NCBI RefSeq assembly: GCF_003111625.1
Contig: NZ_MZGS01000014.1
Location: 115,277 to 179,276 of the forward strand
Source of the DNA: Methanobrevibacter thaueri
Lineage (GTDB): Archaea > Methanobacteriota > Methanobacteria > Methanobacteriales > Methanobacteriaceae
Length of the DNA stretch: 64,000 nucleotides
Direction: 5' to 3'
The position numbers and the translations under genes were made by a program. Position 1 is the stretch's first letter. Each line of letters starts with the position of its first letter. The notes under the pieces were generated by a model. It had not been told where the DNA came from, made no database searches, and saw only the letters and a list, made by a program, of their open reading frames with translations. Shown here piece by piece: positions 1 to 9,144 of this stretch.

Positions 1-431
1 ATTGTCTTTCCGATTTCCAACGCCTTGGCTTCATCATTTTCAAAATCGCCAAAGGTGATTTTCAGCTTGCCGTCAAAAACCGCCTCCTCAACATCCTCAA
101 AGGTGTAAAAGCAAAAGCCGTCGGCCTTGAACTTATTGTTTGTTAAATGGACTTCAAGCTCAAAGGCGTCACTCACACCCTCCTCAATGTCAAAGCCGCA
201 GTTGTGGATGGCGACTATGCCCTCCTTGGATAACTTTCTGAAGGCATTCTCCAATTTTGAGAAGTTCTCATTTGAAAAGTCATTCAGGGAAATATCATAA
301 CCGGAAAAGTCTATTTCCTCCTCAATGAACTGATCATCCAATATTTCCATGATTTCATCAAGTGAAAAGAATCCGGATTTAGTCAGAAGCTCTATCAAGT
401 ACTCTATTTCATCAACTAAATCCTCATCCAT
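1..431 (-). CDS. DUF6891-like protein, C-terminal part cut by window edge
   Basis: Open reading frame from an ATG at 431 running off the left end, so only about 143 N-terminal residues are visible. It begins MDEDLVDEIEYLIELL, is acidic, and has no signal peptide or membrane segment. The segments GIVAIHNCGFD and GFCFYTFEDVEEAV resemble what I remember of the DUF6891 family (cytosolic, function unknown). The Shine-Dalgarno AGGTGA overlaps the stop of the DUF6882-like gene upstream, leaving 4 bases between the two, so they are surely co-transcribed. Family assignment is from memory of motifs, moderate certainty. Confidence 0.65.
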   Translation of the reverse strand, partial: MDEDLVDEIEYLIELLTKSGFFSLDEIMEILDDQFIEEEIDFSGYDISLNDFSNENFSKLENAFRKLSKEGIVAIHNCGFDIEEGVSDAFELEVHLTNNKFKADGFCFYTFEDVEEAVFDGKLKITFGDFENDEAKALEIGKT

Positions 432-435
432 GATC

Positions 436-1128
436 TCACCTGTCATCATCACCGAATATTAAAAGCCTTGTGACGTTTCCCCTTTCGGTATATCCTGCCA
501 TAACACGGGCTTCACCGATTTTTGCAAGAGCGAAATCATCATGTGGCTTGAATCCGTATCCCTTAAGCTTTGTGTAGGATTCGAAAGCTATTTTTGGGTA
601 GATGTTGAAGTTCTTTTGGAAAGTGTAGAATGTGTCCCTGAATTTCCTTGGGGAATCTACTTCCTCAATCAAGTCGGACTTGATGAGAACGAAAATGTCC
701 AGATCATCTTCGGAAACGCCGTAATAAGCATCCATCTTTAAAATGCCTGTGGCAGTCATGGCCAAAGTGTGGCAGTCATTGAAATCTGCGTTGAGCATAG
801 GGGTGGTGAATGCCTCAATGTCGAATTCCTCACCGATTGCCTTGATTTCCTTTGCTGATTGAATAAAGTCCGCACCGAAGATGTCCTCATTGTCCCATGC
901 CCATGACCATTGCTTTGAGTCCTGCATGTAGAATCCTAAAATCTGAACGGGAAACTCGATGTCACCAAAGGTCAGCAATCCTTTTTCAATGTCCAATTCG
1001 CCTTCTGTTTCCCCAATTAATTCTGATAAGTTTTCCTGCTTGTCAAGTGCCAATGCACCATATTTTGATAATAATACCTTAAATGAATCGCCTTGTTCAA
1101 TTTCAACTGGTTTTTCTATTACTTTCAA
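436..1128 (-). CDS. DUF6882-like protein
   Basis: 230-residue cytosolic protein of unknown function. The segment KQWSWAWDNEDIFG (about residues 72-85) is the kind of Trp-rich motif that marks DUF6882. No signal peptide or membrane helix. The start is a TTG preceded by AGGTG at a spacing of six. It follows dapL by 9 bases and precedes the DUF6891-like gene by 4, so the three form one transcript. Pairing of DUF6882 with DUF6891 suggests a shared role, but none is known to me. Coding is clear; the family name is from motif memory. Confidence 0.7.
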   Translation of the reverse strand: MKVIEKPVEIEQGDSFKVLLSKYGALALDKQENLSELIGETEGELDIEKGLLTFGDIEFPVQILGFYMQDSKQWSWAWDNEDIFGADFIQSAKEIKAIGEEFDIEAFTTPMLNADFNDCHTLAMTATGILKMDAYYGVSEDDLDIFVLIKSDLIEEVDSPRKFRDTFYTFQKNFNIYPKIAFESYTKLKGYGFKPHDDFALAKIGEARVMAGYTERGNVTRLLIFGDDDR

Positions 1129-1137
1129 TTATAACAC

Positions 1138-2373
1138 CTAAAATTCTAATTTTGAAATTCTATCCATTGCCTCTTTAGTATTTTCCAAGGTATTGAATGC
1201 TGTGAGTCTTAAGTATCCTTCACCGCTTGGGCCGAATCCTGAACCTGGAGTTCCGATGACGTTTGCCTCATTCAACAACACGTCAAAGAAGTCCCATGAG
1301 TCCATGTCGTTTGGAGTTTTAACCCAAATGTAAGGGGAGCTGACTCCTCCATAAACCTCAAGGCCGATGTCTGTTAGGCTTTCACGGATGATTTTTGCGT
1401 TTGCCATGTAGTAATCCACGACTTCAAGAATTTGTTTGCGGCCTTCTGGAGAGTAGGTTGCTTCTGCAGCTCTTTGTACCGGGTAGGATGCGCCGTTGAA
1501 TTTTGTGGTTTGTCTTCTGTTCCATAACGGGTTGATTTCCACTTCGTTGCCTTCGGAATCGTATCCTTTCAATTCCTTAGGAACTACTGTGTATGCGCAA
1601 CGGGTTCCTGTAAATCCTGCGGTTTTGGAAAAGCTTCTGAATTCGATTGCAACTTCTTTTGCCCCTTCAATTTCATAAATGCTGTGTGGAACATCATCTT
1701 CATTGATGAATACTTCATAAGCGGCATCGAATAAAATGATAGCCTTGTTTTCACGTGCATATTCAACGAATACCTTTAACTGATCTTTTGTTAAAGTGGT
1801 ACCTGTTGGGTTATTTGGATAACATAAGTAAATGATGTCTACAGGTTCGGATGGAAGTTCCGGAATGAATCCGTTTTCTGCATTGCATTTGAGATATGTC
1901 AAACCTTCATACATTCCGTCGTCACCCATTTCACCGGTTCTTCCGGCCATTACGTTGGTGTCAACGTACACTGTGTAAACAGGGTCGGTCACTGCAATCT
2001 TGTTGTCGATTCCGAAGATTTCCTGGATGTTACCTGTGTCACATTTTGCACCGTCACTGATGAAGACCTCTGAAGTGTCCAAGTCAACGCCATACTTGTT
2101 GTAATCGTTTTTGATAATGGCTTCGGCCAAAAAGTCGTATCCTTGTTCCGGACCGTATCCCATGAATGTTTCACCATCAGCCATTTCATCCACCGCTTTT
2201 CTGAATGCATCGATTACTGCTGGGACCAATGGTTTTGTAACGTCCCCAATACCCATTTTTATAACATCGGCATCAGGATTTGCTTTTGTAAATTCTGCTT
2301 CTCTTCTAGCCACTTCAACAAAGAGGTAGCTGCTTTTTAACTTAAGATAGTTCTCATTAATTTTAACAACCAT
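1138..2373 (-). CDS. dapL: LL-diaminopimelate aminotransferase
   Basis: Fold-type I PLP aminotransferase, 411 residues, making LL-2,6-diaminopimelate directly from tetrahydrodipicolinate and glutamate for lysine synthesis (pseudomurein methanogens use lysine in their wall peptides). Visible are YPNNPTG at 185-191, the cofactor-binding Asp in FDAAYE (D216) and the Schiff-base lysine in SFSKTAG (K250). The M. thermautotrophicus orthologue is, as I recall, MTH52. ATG start with GAGGATTA upstream. First gene of a transcript continuing into the DUF6882/DUF6891-like genes; TATA box at 2423-2430. Confidence 0.93.
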   Translation of the reverse strand: MVVKINENYLKLKSSYLFVEVARREAEFTKANPDADVIKMGIGDVTKPLVPAVIDAFRKAVDEMADGETFMGYGPEQGYDFLAEAIIKNDYNKYGVDLDTSEVFISDGAKCDTGNIQEIFGIDNKIAVTDPVYTVYVDTNVMAGRTGEMGDDGMYEGLTYLKCNAENGFIPELPSEPVDIIYLCYPNNPTGTTLTKDQLKVFVEYARENKAIILFDAAYEVFINEDDVPHSIYEIEGAKEVAIEFRSFSKTAGFTGTRCAYTVVPKELKGYDSEGNEVEINPLWNRRQTTKFNGASYPVQRAAEATYSPEGRKQILEVVDYYMANAKIIRESLTDIGLEVYGGVSSPYIWVKTPNDMDSWDFFDVLLNEANVIGTPGSGFGPSGEGYLRLTAFNTLENTKEAMDRISKLEF

Positions 2374-2422
2374 GATTAATCCTCATAAATATTAATCTAA
2401 TTTATATTTTTATTTTAGCAAT

Positions 2423-2499
2423 TATATAAATTAAGTGATTGAATTTTTAATATATATAAAAATATTTAAATTAAGGAATATTACATAATTAATATATAG
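2423..2499. promoter_or_regulatory. Divergent promoters of dapL and the 2522 gene
   Basis: A TTTATATA box on the minus strand (2423-2430) lies about 50 bases upstream of the dapL ATG. A second TTTATATATA stretch on the same strand sits at 2451-2460. On the plus strand AATATATAG at 2491-2499 is 23-31 bases before the ATG at 2522, the usual TATA-to-start distance, so that gene may be transcribed nearly leaderless. Inferred from sequence only. Confidence 0.5.
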
Positions 2500-2521
2500 A
2501 CTAAATAAGGGTTGGGAAATT

Positions 2522-3943
2522 ATGAATGACATTACCATAATACTTTGGATAACAATATTTATAATAGCCGTTATTGCAATAATTTTAGTTAAATTGCATT
2601 TTAGAGGCGAAGAATTGGAAAATGACGAAGGATCAATACTGCCAAGCAGTGAAAGCATAAACAATGTCTTGAATGCAGGCAGGCAAACAATCAATTCACT
2701 AGGCAATAATGACAAAAAACCTTCCAATGAACCACGCAGCTTATCCCCACAAAACTCCCAACAGAATACTCATAACTTATTTAGAAGATCAGAGGAAACA
2801 TCCCCTAAAAGTGATGTTTATATTATTCCAGAAGTTGAAATTGAAGCTATGAACAGCATAGAATATGAATCTGAGAATCAAGTATTAATTAATTATGATA
2901 ATAGCGTTAAAAAATTTCAAGAACCAATTAAACAAAGCCAGATGGATATTATGACTCAAAATAACAAAGATACAACTGAATTAAAAGACCTATTCACAAT
3001 AGATGAATTAATCAAAGAATCAAAAAGAAAAGACAGTGAAAGAGAAAAAGAATCTCAAACAATCAAAAGAGATGAAGATGCTGAATTGGATGAACTCAAA
3101 GAGAGCATCAAAAACAAAACTGAAGAGCCACTCATTGAAGAGATTATTAACGAAGACAAACAAGAAACAATCGGCGATTTAATCAAAGAGACTGAAGAAA
3201 GCAGCGAAACCCCTTCAGTTGCTTCACAAAAAGATGTTGAGGAAGCTATAAGCAGTGCCTCTGAAGAAAGCGAAGAGATTATTGAAATTTCCGAAGATGA
3301 AGGCATTACAGAATCATTATTAAATCAGGAAAGCGAAGCTGAAATCGAAGAGCCAGCACTCAAGACCCCAAGTAAAGTCGATGAGAAGGACAACACTAGC
3401 CTCTCCGGTGGAGACGACACAATGGACTTGGACTACAGGAAAGACCTGGACAAATTCGCAAACAAAATCAAAGGATCCAAAATTTACCAAGAGGTTAAAG
3501 AAAAACTGGTTCAGGAACCTGAAGAATTCGAAGACCCTGAAACCTACATCAGAAACGTCAACGAATACGACATATACGAACCAATCATCAATGAAAGGCA
3601 CATTGACTTTGATGCTGATTACAACCAATTGCATGAAATGGACAATGACCAAAGATTAAGACAGGAAAACACACGCAGAGTATTCAATCTCGCTAAGAAT
3701 TCACCTGAACCTGAAATGGCACATCCAAAACCTAGCATCAAAAACAAGCCTTCAAGAGAAAACATTAAAATTGAACTAAACAACAGTGAAGTTGTGCTTA
3801 AAAAAGGAGATGAAATCATCTATAATCACTTAGGCGAAACCTATTCAAGCCAAGTTTATGCTATTAACGGTGATGATATCTCTGTTAAGTACAGACGTCA
3901 AAATATTACAATCAAACCAAGTGATGTTAAAAAGATATATTGA
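2522..3943 (+). CDS. Membrane-anchored acidic protein with SH3-like C-terminus, unknown
   Basis: 473 residues. One hydrophobic helix at about residues 3-24 (ITIILWITIFIIAVIAIILV) without a cleavage site, followed by roughly 380 residues rich in Glu, Lys, Asp and Ser that look disordered. A short basic/beta-rich C-terminal segment (about 420-473) contains EVVLKKGDEIIYNHLGE and ends in SDVKKIY, suggestive of a small SH3/KOW-like barrel. No family recognised. The layout (N-terminal membrane anchor, long charged linker, small folded tail) is like the gene at 60271-61437. Monocistronic, divergent from dapL, convergent with the 3981 gene. Confidence 0.8.
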   Translation: MNDITIILWITIFIIAVIAIILVKLHFRGEELENDEGSILPSSESINNVLNAGRQTINSLGNNDKKPSNEPRSLSPQNSQQNTHNLFRRSEETSPKSDVYIIPEVEIEAMNSIEYESENQVLINYDNSVKKFQEPIKQSQMDIMTQNNKDTTELKDLFTIDELIKESKRKDSEREKESQTIKRDEDAELDELKESIKNKTEEPLIEEIINEDKQETIGDLIKETEESSETPSVASQKDVEEAISSASEESEEIIEISEDEGITESLLNQESEAEIEEPALKTPSKVDEKDNTSLSGGDDTMDLDYRKDLDKFANKIKGSKIYQEVKEKLVQEPEEFEDPETYIRNVNEYDIYEPIINERHIDFDADYNQLHEMDNDQRLRQENTRRVFNLAKNSPEPEMAHPKPSIKNKPSRENIKIELNNSEVVLKKGDEIIYNHLGETYSSQVYAINGDDISVKYRRQNITIKPSDVKKIY

Positions 3944-3963
3944 ATATCTTTTTACAAAACTTC

Positions 3964-3980
3964 TTTTTTTTAAAAAAAAA
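3964..3980. terminator. Bidirectional T-tract terminator
   Basis: Eight T then nine A on the plus strand, directly between two convergent stops. The T tract ends plus-strand transcription of the 2522 gene and the A tract reads as poly-U for the minus-strand gene ending at 3981. Oligo-T without a required hairpin is the normal archaeal termination signal. Confidence 0.6.
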
Positions 3981-4448
3981 CTATTCCATATGATTAATTC
4001 TATATTCGCCATCCTCAACAATGTATTTTGGCACACTGATTTTAAAGGAGCGAATAATGTTTAAGTAAAAGTCATCCAATTCCCTGTCAGCATAAGGATA
4101 GGTGAATTCGAATATGTAAAGATTATTGTCCTTCACATATAAAAATTCATTACGCCTAATCTCAGTTTCACCATCGGAAAATGAAGAAACGACCATATAA
4201 TAAATGGTCTCGTTAATGACCATGAAATCGGAATTGACTAAAGTAACTCTCTCATTGTTTTCAATGTTCTTTTCAATGCCGTCCTTAATGTTCGGAAGTC
4301 CTACGGGAGTAGGGGCTGTTGAGAATTTAATGGACATTGGAATTTTGGTATTCACCAGATACAGCTCATTAAATTCCTCCTTGGTGTTGACAGGCTCAAA
4401 ATCCTTAGGCATCTGAAGTGTTGAAAATCCATTTGTAAACATTGTCAT
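3981..4448 (-). CDS. Small protein resembling the PsbP/DcrB-like fold, unknown
   Basis: 155 residues when started at the ATG at 4448, which has AGGTGAT four bases upstream; a GTG further out lies inside that ribosome site. No signal peptide or membrane helix. The end, with LYIFEFTYPYADRELDDFY followed by IIRSFKI, has the typical look of PsbP/Mog1/DcrB-like (DUF1795-type) domains, where this strand-helix pair closes the fold. It starts 9 bases after gltX and is likely co-transcribed with it. Function not known; fold call is tentative. Confidence 0.7.
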   Translation of the reverse strand: MTMFTNGFSTLQMPKDFEPVNTKEEFNELYLVNTKIPMSIKFSTAPTPVGLPNIKDGIEKNIENNERVTLVNSDFMVINETIYYMVVSSFSDGETEIRRNEFLYVKDNNLYIFEFTYPYADRELDDFYLNIIRSFKISVPKYIVEDGEYRINHME

Positions 4449-4457
4449 GATGATCAC

Positions 4458-6128
4458 CTATTTGTGTGCATAGTAGAATATCAGTTCGCCGTCGCATATC
4501 TCGTCAAGACGTGCAAAACCGACCCTTTCAAACTGCACGACATCCCCAACTTCCAAATCGTTGAGTGCGCTTTCACCAAGACCGGTCTTTACTGATGCGT
4601 CATCCATCACTATTTTCACATTGACGTTACTGTCCACAGGCACCCATTGAATGATTCTTGCCTTTGCTTCACGTGCATCCTCAAATGAGGTGGAGTGGTA
4701 GGTCACTTTATCACCTGCAATATCTACATTGACAGCATCCATCAGTCTGAACAGTCCGTCCTTGATGTCGGATTTTGCAAGATATGCACTTCCGTCAAAC
4801 GGCAATATCCTGTTTCCCCTGTCGAGGTGGTCCGCATGCAATGGCCTTTCAAGGTCCACCTTGCCGTCAGCATATCCGTCGACATCAATCTTGACTGGGT
4901 CTTCACAGAAGAAGTATCTGTTGGCTATCGGTTCGAGGAAATTGCGGTTCAAACCATAGATTTTCTTCCAGCTGATGGCTGAATCCGCCATTTTGACTCC
5001 AATTTCAGTGATAAGATTGTAAATGGTTCTTGGATCAATACCACGTCTTGCAATGGCCCTGAGGGTTCCGAGTCTTGGGTCATCCCATCCGCTGTAGGTT
5101 CCATCCTCAATTCCGGCCATTGCCTTTGATGTACTGAGGGCAATGTCCTCCATTTTAAGACGACCATAGTGAATATATTCAGGCACATCCCAACCCATAT
5201 GGTCATATAGGTATTTTTGCTTTTCTGTGTTTGCCAAATGGTCTTTTCCCCTAAGCACATGTGTCAGTCCCATCAGATGGTCATCCACAGCCACTGAAAA
5301 GTTCATCATAGGATAGATCCTGTACTTATTGCCCAATCTTGGGTGGGTTTCGTCAACCAGCCTCATTGCAACCCAGTCACGAATCGCAGGGTTTTTGTGG
5401 TTGATATCTGTTTTAACACGCAATACGGCTTCACCCGCTTCCATTGTGTCGAACTTGTCCCACAACTCAAGGTTCTCTTCAACACTGTTGTCACGGCATG
5501 GGCATGCCTTGCAGTTGTCCTTCAATTCCTTGAAGTCCGCACCGTCACAGGTGCACATGTAGGCTGCGCCCTTTTCAATCAATTGGCGTGCGTAATCGTA
5601 ATAAATCTCAAATCTGTCGGATTGGTAAATCACTTCATCGGGATTGATTCCCAACCATTTCAAATCCTCAGGAATCATTTCATAAGCAGGTTCGAATACC
5701 CTTTTAGGGTCTGTGTCCTCTATCCTTAAAATTAGTTTACCGTTGTGCCTTTTAACGTATTCCGCATTTGGCACTGCTGCACGGGAATGTCCGATATGTA
5801 ACGGTCCGCTTGGGTTTGGAGCGAATCTCAACACTATGTTTTCATGTGTTCCCGGAAGTTCCTGCAATCCTTTCTCTTTAGCTTTAGGTTTCTTGTCCTG
5901 AACTTCAACACCTAACTTTTCCATTTCACTAGCTTGCTCTTCCGGACTTAAAGCGTTCACTTTCGCTACAATCTTACCTGACATCGGTCCGATTTCCTTT
6001 GCTCTGCTTCTAAGTTCCGGTTCGTTTGACATGATTGAACCCATTACAGCTCCGGGATTTGCGGATCCCTTATGTTTTGCTGCATTAAGTAAAGCATGTT
6101 TATAGATAATCTCTTCTAAATCATTCAT
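4458..6128 (-). CDS. gltX: Glutamyl-tRNA synthetase, archaeal type
   Basis: 556-residue class I synthetase charging glutamate to tRNA; in archaea it is non-discriminating and also makes Glu-tRNA(Gln) for the GatDE amidotransferase. HIGH signature in PNPSGPLHIGHSRA (HIGH at 111-114), the second signature appears as ALSTSKA, and a Cys cluster (CTC, CKACPC) near residues 190-212 could bind zinc. The C-terminal beta-barrel anticodon-binding type is as in archaeal GluRS/GlnRS. ATG start with GTGATGATT upstream. In M. thermautotrophicus it directly follows idsA; here 8.3 kb separate them. Confidence 0.95.
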   Translation of the reverse strand: MNDLEEIIYKHALLNAAKHKGSANPGAVMGSIMSNEPELRSRAKEIGPMSGKIVAKVNALSPEEQASEMEKLGVEVQDKKPKAKEKGLQELPGTHENIVLRFAPNPSGPLHIGHSRAAVPNAEYVKRHNGKLILRIEDTDPKRVFEPAYEMIPEDLKWLGINPDEVIYQSDRFEIYYDYARQLIEKGAAYMCTCDGADFKELKDNCKACPCRDNSVEENLELWDKFDTMEAGEAVLRVKTDINHKNPAIRDWVAMRLVDETHPRLGNKYRIYPMMNFSVAVDDHLMGLTHVLRGKDHLANTEKQKYLYDHMGWDVPEYIHYGRLKMEDIALSTSKAMAGIEDGTYSGWDDPRLGTLRAIARRGIDPRTIYNLITEIGVKMADSAISWKKIYGLNRNFLEPIANRYFFCEDPVKIDVDGYADGKVDLERPLHADHLDRGNRILPFDGSAYLAKSDIKDGLFRLMDAVNVDIAGDKVTYHSTSFEDAREAKARIIQWVPVDSNVNVKIVMDDASVKTGLGESALNDLEVGDVVQFERVGFARLDEICDGELIFYYAHK

Positions 6129-6188
6129 TTAATCATCACAATTTTTTAAATTAACAAAAATAAGTAATATTATTTATTTATCTAAAAA

Positions 6189-6196
6189 TATATAAA
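6189..6196. promoter_or_regulatory. Shared TATA region of gltX and the TPR operon
   Basis: TATATAAA on the plus strand (TTTATATA on the minus strand) at the middle of the 129-base divergent gap. It sits 61 bases from the gltX ATG and about 62 from the ATG at 6258, so one near-symmetric AT element may serve both directions. Confidence 0.45.
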
Positions 6197-6257
6197 TATA
6201 ATGAGAGTAGTTATGCATTAAATTAAAGGGGTTTATAAAAAATATTAGGATGTTATA

Positions 6258-7265
6258 ATGAGCGAATATATTGAAACCGCTAAACAATACATTAGTGAAG
6301 GAAATGAAGAAGAAGCTCTTAAATTAGCTAGAAAAAGACACGGGAAAGATGATGCAGAATCATACATAGCTATTTTGGATTTACTTATAGAAAATGGGAA
6401 TCTGGCGGCTCTTGAAGAGAAGGGAATGTACTACCAGTATTACGACCCGACCCATGATGATGGGGATTATGGCGAAAAGTACTTCGATGAGTACTTATCA
6501 AAACAGCCACGCTCCATCAACGTCCTGTGTGACAAGGCAATGTCCAAGTTCAACAAGGGCAATATTGATGAGTCCCTGGAGTATATGGACAAAGCCGTTG
6601 ACAAATACAAATCCTATTCAAGCATTGAAAAGCCACGCCTATCCAAAAAGGAATTGATAATGGCAAGAATCGAATTGCTTATCCAGGCAAAGCGTTATGA
6701 GGAAGCTTTAAAAAGCATAAAGCAATACGAAAGCCAATTCGGTTCAGACCAGAAGACAGATTTGTATATGGGTCAGATGCTTCAGAAAAACGGCAAGAAC
6801 CGTGAAGCCCTTGAGTATCTGGACAAGTCACTGCTTCAGGAGGACACATTGGTTGCATTCAATGCGAAAGGCGATGCGCTATACGAATTGAAGGAGTATA
6901 AGGAAGCCCTGAAATGCTACAAGAACTGCATACAGTACGAGGGAAAGGTTGAGGACGATTTGGAACTGGTCACAAACTTCAATTACAAGGCAGCATTCTG
7001 CTGCGTGAACCTCAATGACGACGAGGAAGCCGTCAAATACCTGAACAAGACAATAAACATGTTGAACGAACATGGAAGGCTACCGAATGACATTGAAAAG
7101 ATTTACCAAAAATGCTCCTTTGAAAAGGAAAGGATTATGAAGACGGGAAAGGTCGAGGACAAGGAATTCAAAAGAACCAAATTCTTCTCAGCAAGGAGTT
7201 CAATCATAATCCTGCTCATCATTGTAATTTTATATGTTATTTTAAAAATGAAAGGTTATGGATAA
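6258..7265 (+). CDS. Tail-anchored TPR repeat protein
   Basis: 335 residues. Several tetratricopeptide-like helical hairpins between about residues 60 and 265, for example NIDESLEYMDKAVDKY and NREALEYLDKSLLQED. A single membrane helix at the very C-terminus (about 313-330, SSIIILLIIVILYVILK) with a short basic tail, so the TPR domain faces the cytoplasm as a scaffold on the membrane. First gene of a three-gene operon, overlapping the reductase by 8 bases. Interaction partner unknown; the tight coupling suggests the reductase or methyltransferase. Confidence 0.85.
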   Translation: MSEYIETAKQYISEGNEEEALKLARKRHGKDDAESYIAILDLLIENGNLAALEEKGMYYQYYDPTHDDGDYGEKYFDEYLSKQPRSINVLCDKAMSKFNKGNIDESLEYMDKAVDKYKSYSSIEKPRLSKKELIMARIELLIQAKRYEEALKSIKQYESQFGSDQKTDLYMGQMLQKNGKNREALEYLDKSLLQEDTLVAFNAKGDALYELKEYKEALKCYKNCIQYEGKVEDDLELVTNFNYKAAFCCVNLNDDEEAVKYLNKTINMLNEHGRLPNDIEKIYQKCSFEKERIMKTGKVEDKEFKRTKFFSARSSIIILLIIVILYVILKMKGYG

Positions 7266-8274
7266 ATTGAGGCTTGGAAAAACTAATTTGGAAGTGAACA
7301 AGATTGGATTTGGCGCACTACCTATCCAAAGAAGAAACATGGACTATGCAATCGCAATATTGGATGCTGCATACAATGCGGGAATTGACTTTTATGATAC
7401 CGCCCGTTTCTACACCGACAGTGAGGAGAAGCTGGGCAGGGCATTTGAAGGCGTGAGAGGTGAAATCTATCTGGCATCCAAAACCGCTGCCGAAACACCG
7501 GAAGACTTTTGGAATGACCTGGAGACTTCACTTAAGGAATTGAAAACCGATTATCTTGATTTGTATCAGCACCACAACATCTCATTCTGCCCTAAGAGTG
7601 GAGATGACCTTGCAAAGGCAATGGTGCAGGCAAAAGAGGATGGGCTTATTAACCATATAGGAATCACCACCCACAAAATCACAATTGCCCATGAGGCGCT
7701 TGACAGCGGCATATATGAAACATTGCAATATCCATTTTCCTATTTGAGTGGGGAAGAGGAATTGAAACTGGTTCAAAGATGCAAGGAACTGGATGTGGGT
7801 TTCATTGCCATGAAAGCAATGGGCGGAGGACTATTGAAAAACGCAAAGGCAAGTTTCGCCTTCATGAACGAGTTCGACAATGTCCTGCCGATTTGGGGAA
7901 TCCAGCACATGAGCGAACTAGGAGATTTCCTGTCATATCCATATGATCTGCTTATAGATGAAAGCTTAAAACCTGTGATTGAACAGGACAAAAGGGAACT
8001 CGGCGACAACTTCTGCAGGGGATGCGGATACTGCATGCCATGCCCTGAGGAAATCAACATTAGCCTGTGCGCAAGGATGTCACTCTGGATTAGGCGTTTT
8101 CCGACAGAACCAAACATGGATGAGAGAACCCAGCAGATTATGCATAAGACAAAGGAGTGCACCGAATGCTACTCATGCGTTGACAAGTGCCCTTACGAAT
8201 TGGACATTCCTGAGCTCTTAAAAGAAAATTACGAAGATTACATGAACGTTTTGGAAGGAAGGACAAAAATATGA
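7258..8274 (+). CDS. Aldo/keto reductase with two C-terminal 4Fe-4S motifs
   Basis: 338 residues. AKR barrel with the catalytic tetrad visible as D47 (DTAR), Y52, K75 (SKT) and H105/H106 (QHH). The C-terminus adds CxxCxxCxxCP (C253, C256, C259, C262) and CxxCxxCxxxCP (C301, C304, C307, C311), so electrons may pass between iron-sulfur clusters and a pyridine nucleotide or substrate. AKRs with ferredoxin tails are common in anaerobes with mostly unknown substrates. ATG lies inside the end of the TPR gene and the stop overlaps the next ATG (ATGA). Confidence 0.88.
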   Translation: MDKLRLGKTNLEVNKIGFGALPIQRRNMDYAIAILDAAYNAGIDFYDTARFYTDSEEKLGRAFEGVRGEIYLASKTAAETPEDFWNDLETSLKELKTDYLDLYQHHNISFCPKSGDDLAKAMVQAKEDGLINHIGITTHKITIAHEALDSGIYETLQYPFSYLSGEEELKLVQRCKELDVGFIAMKAMGGGLLKNAKASFAFMNEFDNVLPIWGIQHMSELGDFLSYPYDLLIDESLKPVIEQDKRELGDNFCRGCGYCMPCPEEINISLCARMSLWIRRFPTEPNMDERTQQIMHKTKECTECYSCVDKCPYELDIPELLKENYEDYMNVLEGRTKI

Positions 8275-9077
8275 AACAGTGCATAGACAACCCGAACGAT
8301 GTTGACTGGAGCGGATTTTGGGCCGAAAAGCTAGCGACAAAAAAGGATAAGGATTGGGATAAGGCAGCGCCGGGATTTTATAAGAGAACCCGTAAAGAGG
8401 ATTATCAAATCGCATTATTTGACAAACTGATTTTAGATGAAAATGACACAGTTTTGGATGTCGGATGCGGTGAGGGGTCAGTCACAATACCGATAGCCAA
8501 GAGGGTCAAGAAGGTTATTGGACTTGATTCATCCCCAAAAATGCTGGAATACCTTGAAAAGAGAGCCGATGAGAATGGCATTTCCAATATTGAAACAACA
8601 TTGCAGCCAATTGAGGAAATTTCCTACGATGAGATTGGGGATGTTGACGTGGTCGTCTGCTCTAGGTCACTTAACGGAATAATTCCAATAGAAAAGGTTC
8701 TCTCTGAATTGAACAGGATAGCGAACAAGTATGTCTTCATAACCATTTTCGGACCTGAAAACAAGAAAATCGAAAAGGACTTTGACAGGGAACTTGGGAT
8801 AAAAACCGAGGATTTTCCGGACTACAACTACTTCTTCAACATACTATTCAACATGGGAATCTATGCGAATGTTGAAAGGTTCGACCTTAACAATTACCGT
8901 GAGTATGAAAGCATTGAAGATGCAATGGACAACGGCAAGTTCCGCCTTGATTTATACTCCGATGAGGAAAAGGAATTGTTAAGAGACTATCTTGAAAGGA
9001 TACTTACCTTTGAGGACGGCAAATATTTCAACGTCAAGGATAAGGCCGATTGGGTCATGGTCTGGTGGAAAAAATAA
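8271..9077 (+). CDS. Class I SAM-dependent methyltransferase
   Basis: 268 residues. SAM-binding motif I LDVGCGEGS at 62-70, followed by VIGLDSSPKML (motif II acid). The region VVVCSRSLNGIIP takes the place of the catalytic NPPY-type loop, so a small molecule or a protein rather than a nucleic-acid base is the likelier substrate. No membrane segment. Its ATG overlaps the reductase stop by four bases, showing translational coupling. The specific substrate cannot be read from sequence. Confidence 0.85.
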   Translation: MKQCIDNPNDVDWSGFWAEKLATKKDKDWDKAAPGFYKRTRKEDYQIALFDKLILDENDTVLDVGCGEGSVTIPIAKRVKKVIGLDSSPKMLEYLEKRADENGISNIETTLQPIEEISYDEIGDVDVVVCSRSLNGIIPIEKVLSELNRIANKYVFITIFGPENKKIEKDFDRELGIKTEDFPDYNYFFNILFNMGIYANVERFDLNNYREYESIEDAMDNGKFRLDLYSDEEKELLRDYLERILTFEDGKYFNVKDKADWVMVWWKK

Positions 9078-9144
9078 GATCACTAGAAATGACCATTGAG
9101 CCATTCGCCCAATAGCCACACTAGTTTTAATCCAAAAAAATGAT

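Noticed and set aside
541..741. Plus-strand open frame opposite the DUF6882-like gene
   Set aside because: Antisense shadow of a real gene with no ribosome site or family motif.
5343..5729. 128-codon plus-strand frame
   Set aside because: Lies wholly antisense to gltX, whose motifs are unmistakable.
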